This document shows, one piece after another, positions 18,357 through 25,602 of a DNA stretch of 64,000 nucleotides; within the stretch, counting starts at the first letter, position 1, and each line of letters begins with the position of its first letter. The DNA lies in the NCBI GenBank assembly GCA_029245955.1, contig JAQWOH010000062.1, positions 29,021 through 93,020 of the forward strand, read 5' to 3'. The translations under genes and the position numbers were made by a program. The notes beneath the pieces are model-generated. The model was given only the letters and a program-made list of their open reading frames with translations. It was not told where the DNA came from and made no database searches. The stretch comes from Fuerstiella sp. Its GTDB lineage: Bacteria; Planctomycetota; Planctomycetia; Planctomycetales; Planctomycetaceae.

Positions 18357-18377
18357 GCCTTGTTCAAGGATGAACAG

Positions 18378-19436
18378 ATGCGAACAACAGCGGATGACGA
18401 GCCCAGCGTCATTCCAATTACGAACGGCGACTATCTTCGCGAAGCTCGGCTGGCGATTCGCAGTGAAGCCGAAGCGCTTCAGGTCGTGGCGGATCGGCTG
18501 GACAACACGTTTTGTGACGCTGTTCGGCTGATACTCAATTCTTCGGGCTCCGTCATTGTCACGGGGGTCGGAAAAGCGGGTCTGATCGGCCGAAAGATCG
18601 TGGCGACCATGTCCAGTCTTGGTTCCCGATCGCGATTTCTGCACCCCACAGAAGCTGTACACGGAGATCTGGGGTGCGTTGATTCCAGCGACGCCGTCCT
18701 CGTATTGTCCAACAGCGGTGCCTCTGAAGAAATTCTGCGGCTGCTTCCAACGTTATCCCAGATGAACATTCCTGTTGTGGCGATCACGCGCGACGACAAA
18801 AATCCGCTGGCTCGTGCATCTCAGGTCGTTCTGGAAATCGGGCACCACGCGGAAGCAGGAGACCTGCAACTGGCCCCGACGGTCAGTACGACGGCTATGC
18901 TGGCAATTGGTGATGCTTTGGCAGTGACGCTGAGCCGCGCGCGAGGCTTCACTCAGGGCGAATTTGCGGCGTTCCACCCGGCGGGAACTCTGGGACAGCA
19001 ACTCAAGCCTGTTTATGAATTGATGCGTTCCGGAGACCAACTGCGGATCGCGTCAGAAACAGCCACTGTTCGACAGGTGATGATTGAACTCAGTCGGCCG
19101 GGGCGACGGACCGGAGCGATTATCCTGACTGGACCCGGTGGCGTGATCTCAGGGATTTTTACCGACAGCGATCTGGCCCGGCTGTTTGAAAATCGGCGCG
19201 AGCATTTGCTCGACCAGCCAATTTCGAACGTGATGACCGTCAATCCGACAACGACCCGCCCGAACCTGCTGTTAGTCGAAGCCACGCGAATGATGTCAGA
19301 TCTTAAGCTAAGTGAACTACCCGTGACTGACGAAACCGGACTTCCAGTCGGGCTGCTGGACGTGACGGATATTCTTGACGTGTCCTCGATGGCAACTGCA
19401 GCAGCCGTGCAGAACGCCGTTATCAAGTCTGCCTAA
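18378..19436 (+). CDS. kdsD: D-arabinose-5-phosphate isomerase (KpsF/GutQ/KdsD family)
   Basis: Converts ribulose 5-phosphate to arabinose 5-phosphate, the first step of Kdo synthesis for LPS inner core, in the cytoplasm. The SIS domain covers about residues 45-175 (VTGVGKAGLIGRKIVATMSSLG, FLHPTEAVHGDLG, VLVLSNSGASEEIL, VVAITRD). The family block FAAFHPAGTLGQQL follows, then two CBS domains (about 215-275 and 283-340; GIFTDSDLARLFE, ELPVTDETGLPVGLLDVTDIL). At 352 residues it is full length and all expected parts are present. The ATG at 18378 follows AAGGA at good spacing. It is followed 39 bases later by a probable LPS-transport gene, so the two are likely co-transcribed. Confidence 0.93.
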   Translation: MRTTADDEPSVIPITNGDYLREARLAIRSEAEALQVVADRLDNTFCDAVRLILNSSGSVIVTGVGKAGLIGRKIVATMSSLGSRSRFLHPTEAVHGDLGCVDSSDAVLVLSNSGASEEILRLLPTLSQMNIPVVAITRDDKNPLARASQVVLEIGHHAEAGDLQLAPTVSTTAMLAIGDALAVTLSRARGFTQGEFAAFHPAGTLGQQLKPVYELMRSGDQLRIASETATVRQVMIELSRPGRRTGAIILTGPGGVISGIFTDSDLARLFENRREHLLDQPISNVMTVNPTTTRPNLLLVEATRMMSDLKLSELPVTDETGLPVGLLDVTDILDVSSMATAAAVQNAVIKSA

Positions 19437-19475
19437 CTTACGAGCACATCGTCTTTGCTGACACAATGACGCTGC

Positions 19476-22400
19476 ATGAATATCTACAGTACTCCAAATA
19501 GATTTTTTCTTAGCGTTGTCTGCACAGTCGCTCTGGTGGGCGTCTACGTTGTTTTTCGTTTTGCGACCTCACCATTTCTGGACGTCGAACGCGAAAAGCG
19601 AACGTTTACAGTCTTGGAAACCGGCGATGACGAACCGGAATTTCGCCAAATCGCCACGAGGTGGTTTCCGCGGGATAACTGGGTATCGAAATCCGCCCTG
19701 CACTTTCGGCACGGTGAACGCTACGTCTATTTTGGAAACTACGACCTGATAGACAGTCCCGGCCAGGATCCGACAGTCAACTTTCGCCCTGTCGCAATGC
19801 TGTGGCGCAGCGAAACAGAGGATGTCCCCATAAGACTTGTGGCCAAGTCAGCACAGCTGCAACATTCGAAACGGTTCTCGTTGTTGAATATGGACCTGGG
19901 GCGCATCACGGGAGGGCGACTGGCCGGAGGAGTTCGTATTCGGGGCCCCAGGGGGCTGCAGATTAATGTCTCCACGCTGCATCTGTCTGAGGATTCCATG
20001 AAGTTGTGGAGCAGTGATCCGGTGCAGTTTGCGTGGGAAGGACATCGGGGTCGGGCCGCGAGCGGCATCGACGTTTATCTGCAGAGTGAATCAGGCGATG
20101 GACTGACTAATGTCTCTAACGTCAGCCGTATCGTGCTGAATGGACGAGTCGTGTGTGATTTTCTGCTGCCGGCTGAGCGGGCCGGTGAAGAAGACCGGAA
20201 GTTCAAAATATCTGCCGCCCAGGGTTTTAATTATGATTTCACGACCATGACGGGAAGCTTTCAGGGGATTTCGGCTCATCCTGACACGCAAAATCTAACG
20301 TCCGACAAGCCGATTCGACTGGAAGAAGAGGTTCTGGTCCAACGATTCAACGTCGACGGTACGATGGACCAGTTGGTGTGTCCGGAATTACAACTTCAAT
20401 TCCGTAACGAAATCTCCAACGAGACCGGGGTACCTGTGGATGACCGTCTGCATCTGGCCCACGTCACTGCCTGGGGCAAACAGGTTGCATTTTCGTCTCC
20501 ACAGCACAGCCTTACCGTGCTGGCCAATAATCTGCGGTACTCGGTCGACGAACGACTGATCGACATTAGCAACATGGGCCATACGGGTCGCCGGCATCTT
20601 GTGGATGTGAGACAGCAGGACGCACGTCTGAAGGTGCCGCATATTCGAATCATGCATGACAATGAAAACTCGATTCAGCGAGTGGAATGCCTGGGTACAG
20701 GTATGCTGTCGACGAGTCGTCGATTGCAGTCTGCTGACCGGAAGCAACAGGTTGCGGCCGCCAAACGGAAATCACGAGGGGCATTTTCGGCAACCTGGCG
20801 GCAGTCACTCACCCTGCAGGTGGGAACCGACGGGTTAACTCGCATAGTCACGCTGAAAGACGGCGCATCAGTCGCTCAGCCGGACGCCGGCCTGAAGCTG
20901 GCTGCGCGCACCATTGCCATGCGACTGTCCCAGGCAGGTTCTACCCCGTCGGCAGGCGCACAACTCCGGGAGCCCGACGGGATTGTCAGAATTGCAGGAA
21001 AACCCGAATCTGAGTCGGACTTAACGCTTACCGGATTGACGCCGGAAATTCTGACAGCAACCGGGAACGTCGTGCTGACGTCACCGGACAACAACGGTCT
21101 TTTGCGGGAGAAACTGACTGTCCGGTTTGAGGATATGATTCCCGGTGCATCCGGGAACACTGGACCATCAGGCAAGGTCAGAAATATCGCATTGAAGAAG
21201 AAGGCTGAGTCCCTTGCCTTGCCAGAGCCGGGCAGCGGATCTTCCAGCAGCCGTGTGTCGTTTGTGTCAGACACACTTGATGCCATCGTAAGAATCAGTG
21301 TCGATTCGGATGATCGTGAAATCGAGTTTCACAATCTCTGGTTGAAGGGCAACGTGAAGGTTGTGCGTAAGGCACAGAAAGAGGAAGACGGATTCACCGC
21401 CACGGGCAACCAGCTGTACGCGGCAGAGGGACTCAATGATGACCGCGAAGTTCAACTGTTTGGAGACCCGGCACGGGTCACGCGTCTGACCGAGACACTG
21501 GAAGGACCGCGAATTGATTTGCAGGAATTGTCACGGCAGGCCCAGGTTGTCGGCAGTGGGCGGATTCGATTTATTACCGACAGGGGATTCGACGGAAAGC
21601 CATTGCCGGAGCCGGCGCCGATCGATATTTTCTGGAGCGACCATATGGAGTTCCAGAATCGCAAAGCTCACTTTGTGGGCAACATTCGAGTGGTTATGAA
21701 TAACCGAAAGACTCAGCAGCTGGAAGTGACGTGTTCGGGCCTGGACGTGCACTTCGATCGTGACATCGCGCTGGATCAGCGGGTGTCCGAAGGTAGTTTT
21801 GTTGCGGTCGAGTCCGGTGCAGGCGGTACGTCTGATTCCGGGTCGATTGAGCGAATCGAGTGTCACAGTCACGTGGTTGTCAGGATTGATCAGTTCGTCG
21901 ACGGAGTCACCAGTGCCCGACACAATGCTGAGTTTGCGGATTTGAGGGTTGATCTCAAGACCGGTGACTTTGTGGCGATCGGGCGTGGCTTCCTGAGTTC
22001 CATAAGCCCCGATCGAAACGGCGAGTTACAGGGGTCATCGCCCGCCATTGCCCGGGCGAACATGCCTGCACAGACTCATGAAACGTCATTTGTGTTCATG
22101 AAGGCCGATTTCATTGGTGAAGTCAAAGGTAACCTTCACCGCAAAGAAGCCACGCTGTCGCACCATGTGGAAGCCGTTGTGTCACCTGCGCGACGTGTCG
22201 ACGAAGAAATTAACTTCGACCGAATTGCGACGGCTCATCTACCGGAACGTGCCGGCATCCTGAGTGCGGAACAACTCACGATCAGCGCGGTGCCGCTGGC
22301 GGATTCTACGTCCGATTCATTTGCAATCGTAGCAAGAGAAAATGCCAGACTTGAGTCTCAAACGATCTCCGGCACGGCAGACATCATTACGTATGACCAC

Positions 22401-22571
22401 TCCAAGGAGCAGTTCATTCTGCGAGCCGAAGGTCAGGGCTCGGTGGCGGTTAATCACCGAGCAGGGCTGGAAAGTAAGTTCAACAAGCTGGTCGGCAAAC
22501 GTTTTGAGTACTACCGTCGGACCAATCAACTGAACGCAGAAGAGATCCGGAGCCTTGACGTGGGTGAGTAA
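19476..22571 (+). CDS. Very large LptC/LptA (OstA)-like envelope protein, probable LPS transport
   Basis: This protein of 1,031 residues has an N-terminal membrane anchor (FFLSVVCTVALVGVYVVFRFA, about 9-29) and is otherwise almost all beta strand, with many short turns and no catalytic motif. That layout (single N-terminal helix then long beta region) matches LptC followed by several LptA/OstA-like jellyroll repeats. Recurrent phrases fit OstA-type sheets: NVKVVRKAQKEEDGFTATGN, ADIITYDHSKEQFILRAEGQ and KRFEYYRRTNQL at the C terminus. The position directly after kdsD supports a role in moving LPS across the periplasm. The length is several times that of LptC (about 190) or LptA (about 180). 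The LPS role is inference from fold and context; sequence alone does not prove it. Confidence 0.6.
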   Translation: MNIYSTPNRFFLSVVCTVALVGVYVVFRFATSPFLDVEREKRTFTVLETGDDEPEFRQIATRWFPRDNWVSKSALHFRHGERYVYFGNYDLIDSPGQDPTVNFRPVAMLWRSETEDVPIRLVAKSAQLQHSKRFSLLNMDLGRITGGRLAGGVRIRGPRGLQINVSTLHLSEDSMKLWSSDPVQFAWEGHRGRAASGIDVYLQSESGDGLTNVSNVSRIVLNGRVVCDFLLPAERAGEEDRKFKISAAQGFNYDFTTMTGSFQGISAHPDTQNLTSDKPIRLEEEVLVQRFNVDGTMDQLVCPELQLQFRNEISNETGVPVDDRLHLAHVTAWGKQVAFSSPQHSLTVLANNLRYSVDERLIDISNMGHTGRRHLVDVRQQDARLKVPHIRIMHDNENSIQRVECLGTGMLSTSRRLQSADRKQQVAAAKRKSRGAFSATWRQSLTLQVGTDGLTRIVTLKDGASVAQPDAGLKLAARTIAMRLSQAGSTPSAGAQLREPDGIVRIAGKPESESDLTLTGLTPEILTATGNVVLTSPDNNGLLREKLTVRFEDMIPGASGNTGPSGKVRNIALKKKAESLALPEPGSGSSSSRVSFVSDTLDAIVRISVDSDDREIEFHNLWLKGNVKVVRKAQKEEDGFTATGNQLYAAEGLNDDREVQLFGDPARVTRLTETLEGPRIDLQELSRQAQVVGSGRIRFITDRGFDGKPLPEPAPIDIFWSDHMEFQNRKAHFVGNIRVVMNNRKTQQLEVTCSGLDVHFDRDIALDQRVSEGSFVAVESGAGGTSDSGSIERIECHSHVVVRIDQFVDGVTSARHNAEFADLRVDLKTGDFVAIGRGFLSSISPDRNGELQGSSPAIARANMPAQTHETSFVFMKADFIGEVKGNLHRKEATLSHHVEAVVSPARRVDEEINFDRIATAHLPERAGILSAEQLTISAVPLADSTSDSFAIVARENARLESQTISGTADIITYDHSKEQFILRAEGQGSVAVNHRAGLESKFNKLVGKRFEYYRRTNQLNAEEIRSLDVGE

Positions 22572-22617
22572 GAGTTGGCGTCCGGACCAACGAGAAATCT
22601 GAGGACCTGCCAGCACA

Positions 22618-24624
22618 CTATGGTTGGTCGGTAGAGGGTTCAAGTGCGGGTGCGGGCTCGATTGGCGGTGAATGTTCTGTTTTTGGGTGCAACAAAGTTG
22701 CTGTGGCCGAAGATGTCAGGCCCGCCGGATAGAGGTCGACGGTCCCTGTCGGCCCGGAAGATGCAAACTCGGGAGGTTGAGTGACCCGGTTCGGAGCGTC
22801 CCTGGCATGAGTTCTGGCATTGGCACGTAACATGGCGTCGCCGTAGGCCGCCGGGCACCATTCGCCTTCCGCCAGATAGACGCCGTAGTTATCCAATGAT
22901 GTCCCCTTGGCGAGGTGCAGAGCAGCGATTGCTTTGTTATAGGCTACGATCTGCTGATAGTAGGCGATCTCCGCGTCAGCACGGCTGGACTGGGCACGTA
23001 AGACGACGTCTACCGTTTCCCGACCCAGTTGAACGCGGTATTCAATTAACGGCACTCGTTCTGCGGCGGCATCCAGACGTTTATGATTGGATTGAGAAGC
23101 TGCGTACGCGGAAGTCACGTCCTGAATGGCTGTGGCAATGTCGTGAGCGATATTGCGTTCCTGAGACGCCAGGATCGCTGTATCTCGAGTCAACTGTAGT
23201 TCGAGGTTTCTGACCTGGCTGCGAGCCAGTCGGAATCCAAGCGGCACGCTCACTTCCAGCCCCATTGTCCATGACTCGAGATGATCATGTGTCAGCGATC
23301 CGAAACCGCTACCACCGCCACTTCTTGTGATGAGTGGGTCGCCCAAGCCATGAACACCGTAACTGCTCACAAAATCCAGTCGGGGTTGAACGAGGCTTCT
23401 GGCCGCCCTCAGCTGCAACTGCAGGCTCTTGATGTTCCACTTCTGTCGGCGAAGTTCCACGCGATGAGTTAAACCCTCAGTCAGGCTGCCCGTCCAGTCC
23501 GGAATGAACTCGGCAATTGCCGGTTCATCAACGGGACGCAGGACTGTGCCGTCGTTCAGCGGAAGACCAATCAGGCGTCGCAGTTCCGTTTCGGCCTGAT
23601 ACAACGTGTTCAGTGACGATTCGACTCCGGATTTTGTCTCGTACAGCCGGTCCCGGGCCTGCAGTTCATCTGGAAGGCTTGCATCCCTGAGTTCAAGTCT
23701 TGTCGCACTTTTCCGCCAAATCGCAAAGGCACTTTGGTGAGCAGCGACCACAGTATCATAGGATCGATAGGCGAGATACAGATCCCAGTAAGCATTTTCG
23801 ACGTCGACTGTTGCATTGCGTACGGCGGCTTCAAAGTCGGCCAGCGAGATATCAGCACTGATGCGAGCGATCAGAACTCCCTGGCTAACCCCGGTGATGG
23901 CGCCAAATGCTTGATTGACGGGGCCCGCGATCCGGGTGAACTCGACACCGCTGGCCGCCAGCAGAGGGTGGCGATAGGAAGCTCCGACGGTTCCGAAGTA
24001 CTTGTCGGCGGAGGGGGACGTATAGTTCCAATTGTGGTTCAGCGCCAGCGTCGACCCGGACGCGAATCGTTTGGACAGGCCGGATCTAAATACACCGCTT
24101 TCCGGCGCTGATCCATTCGACGACGTACGACTTCGTCCCCACATCATGGACGTATTAAAGGTGGTATCAAAATCGGCCAGGGCGGCCTCCACACCCCGGC
24201 CGCGTCCGAACAGAACTCCACTCTGCTGAATTCCAGGGTCATAGACGGTGGTTACGCCGCCTGGTCCGCGAAGTGACGCCTTCGCATTGCCTCCGCCTGA
24301 TTCGATCACTTCATTATTTGCCAGAGCTGTTTGAATCGCTTCCTGCAGAGTGAACTCTCTCGGCTCGTCGTCTACGCGGCGGGCCAGACTTCGTGGTTCA
24401 TCGCTGACGGCGACTGACTGTGGCGTGGGGAAATCCAGGCATGGATATTCGATAGTGCTGCTGTATCCTCGGTAGTGTGACACTCCGGAAACGTCATCGC
24501 AGTACTGCAGGTCACAGACATTCGCCTTGTTCGCGGAACAGCCTGCGAGCAGCAGCAGAGCCAGCGCTGCGATAGGCAGCATTGAGGGCATGCTGTGTGT
24601 GCTGAGCTGCATGGTGGAACGCAT
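22618..24624 (-). CDS. TolC-family outer membrane efflux lipoprotein
   Basis: Outer-membrane channel component of an efflux or secretion system. The start at 24624 gives a lipoprotein signal (PIAALALLLLAGC), with a GTG at 24633 and a TTG at 24651 as upstream alternatives. After a linker of about 150 residues, two long helical/beta segments typical of TolC-like proteins appear (DISLADFEAAVRNATVDVENAYWDLYLAYRSYDTV; RNIAHDIATAIQDVTSAYAASQ; DAEIAYYQQIVAYNKAIAALHLAKG). The family usually has 420-500 residues; here 668, with a long N-terminal extension and a Pro/Thr-rich C-terminal tail that may lie in the periplasm. No RND/MFP partner genes are adjacent except the MMPL transporter at 25603-28437 on the same strand, which is a plausible partner. 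Confidence 0.88.
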   Translation of the reverse strand: MRSTMQLSTHSMPSMLPIAALALLLLAGCSANKANVCDLQYCDDVSGVSHYRGYSSTIEYPCLDFPTPQSVAVSDEPRSLARRVDDEPREFTLQEAIQTALANNEVIESGGGNAKASLRGPGGVTTVYDPGIQQSGVLFGRGRGVEAALADFDTTFNTSMMWGRSRTSSNGSAPESGVFRSGLSKRFASGSTLALNHNWNYTSPSADKYFGTVGASYRHPLLAASGVEFTRIAGPVNQAFGAITGVSQGVLIARISADISLADFEAAVRNATVDVENAYWDLYLAYRSYDTVVAAHQSAFAIWRKSATRLELRDASLPDELQARDRLYETKSGVESSLNTLYQAETELRRLIGLPLNDGTVLRPVDEPAIAEFIPDWTGSLTEGLTHRVELRRQKWNIKSLQLQLRAARSLVQPRLDFVSSYGVHGLGDPLITRSGGGSGFGSLTHDHLESWTMGLEVSVPLGFRLARSQVRNLELQLTRDTAILASQERNIAHDIATAIQDVTSAYAASQSNHKRLDAAAERVPLIEYRVQLGRETVDVVLRAQSSRADAEIAYYQQIVAYNKAIAALHLAKGTSLDNYGVYLAEGEWCPAAYGDAMLRANARTHARDAPNRVTQPPEFASSGPTGTVDLYPAGLTSSATATLLHPKTEHSPPIEPAPALEPSTDQP

Positions 24625-24720
24625 ATTGTTCACGAGACTTCCCTGTCTCAATGGAAAACGGGGACCCCGGTGCGGAATCCAGCGGCACAGCTGCTGCCGT
24701 CATTGCAAACGGCACATCAG

Positions 24721-25041
24721 TCAACTGCAGGCAGAAGTCGTATCGTCGGATAATTCTGCGTTACTTGAAGAAGACGTGTCTGAAGCATACTCGTTATAGG
24801 GCAGACCAAGCATCTTCTTCAAAAAGACAACCTCACCTGCATCATTGCCTTCAACGGTATGACCGGCAAATTGCAAAAGGTAGCCGGTAATGAAACAACC
24901 GGCGTGCCAATACCATGCAGCACCGGCAATTGCGGCCACAGGAGCAACAATGAACGACAAAGGAATCCCGATGACATGCAGGACCTGATTGGTCCGATTT
25001 CGGTGACGTGGCAGGTAGTTGTCCAGAAACCGACGGATCAT
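24721..25041 (-). CDS. Mpo1-like (DUF962) membrane protein
   Basis: The protein of 106 residues carries the family motif NQVLHVIGIPLSFIVAPVAAIAG, one or two membrane helices, and GYLLQFAGHTVEGNDAGE, with conserved His and Asn-x-x-His-type residues. The yeast relative Mpo1 is an iron-dependent dioxygenase acting on 2-hydroxy fatty acids. Bacterial DUF962 proteins are little studied. The start ATG at 25041 has a GGTGAG upstream. The C-terminal 20 residues are Ser/Asp-rich and probably disordered. It lies between a TolC-like gene and a GroES-like gene without overlap, so context does not fix the substrate. Confidence 0.8.
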   Translation of the reverse strand: MIRRFLDNYLPRHRNRTNQVLHVIGIPLSFIVAPVAAIAGAAWYWHAGCFITGYLLQFAGHTVEGNDAGEVVFLKKMLGLPYNEYASDTSSSSNAELSDDTTSACS

Positions 25042-25100
25042 TAAGGATTCTCACCAGAACGGGCTCAAGTTCGAAGCGGCCGGCTGTTCATCCTCTCCGA

Positions 25101-25451
25101 CTATTCATCGTCTTCATCATTGGCGTCTGACAAAGATTCCACCCGGGAGTTGTTCTTGGGCGGTTTTCGGAAAACGGCCACTATGTCTTCGACCGGAACG
25201 ACGTACAGCAGATTATCGGCCTCGAAATCAACCGGAATCGCATTCTTCGGGTGAAACAGCACTTTGTCGTATTTTCGAATGGGAAAGTCTTCGTCGCGAT
25301 CGATTTGAACGCTGATTTCGACCACGCGTCCCGTGATTGTGGGAATCTCAGACGTGTCGGGCAGTACAATACCGCCGCGAGTTTCCTGACGAGCCTCGTC
25401 TTTACGAATCAAAATCCGCATTCCCAGCGGCTCGACGTATTCATTCACCAT
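25101..25451 (-). CDS. GroES-like co-chaperonin (Cpn10 family)
   Basis: The protein of 116 residues shows the Cpn10 fold: VEPLGMRILIRKDEARQETRGGIVLPD (with the mobile-loop region), then GRVVEISV, RKYDKVLFHPKNAIPVDFEADNLLYVVPVEDIVAVF. Usual GroES is about 96 residues; the extra residues form an acidic tail (SLSDANDEDDE). No groEL follows, so this is probably a second, stand-alone GroES as often seen in planctomycetes. It may serve one of several GroEL paralogues elsewhere. AAGGTG lies upstream of the ATG. Confidence 0.85.
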   Translation of the reverse strand: MVNEYVEPLGMRILIRKDEARQETRGGIVLPDTSEIPTITGRVVEISVQIDRDEDFPIRKYDKVLFHPKNAIPVDFEADNLLYVVPVEDIVAVFRKPPKNNSRVESLSDANDEDDE

Positions 25452-25602
25452 TTCAGATTCGACACCTTGAGCAGATCAGCGTCAGCAGCGGCCGCAACCA
25501 AGCGACGGCACATCACGGACTTTAGGAAGCAGCCGCAATAGTGCAAGGGGGCGCTTCGTTCGAAATCCACGATTTTCGGCAGACATACAGCCGGCCCGCG
25601 TC

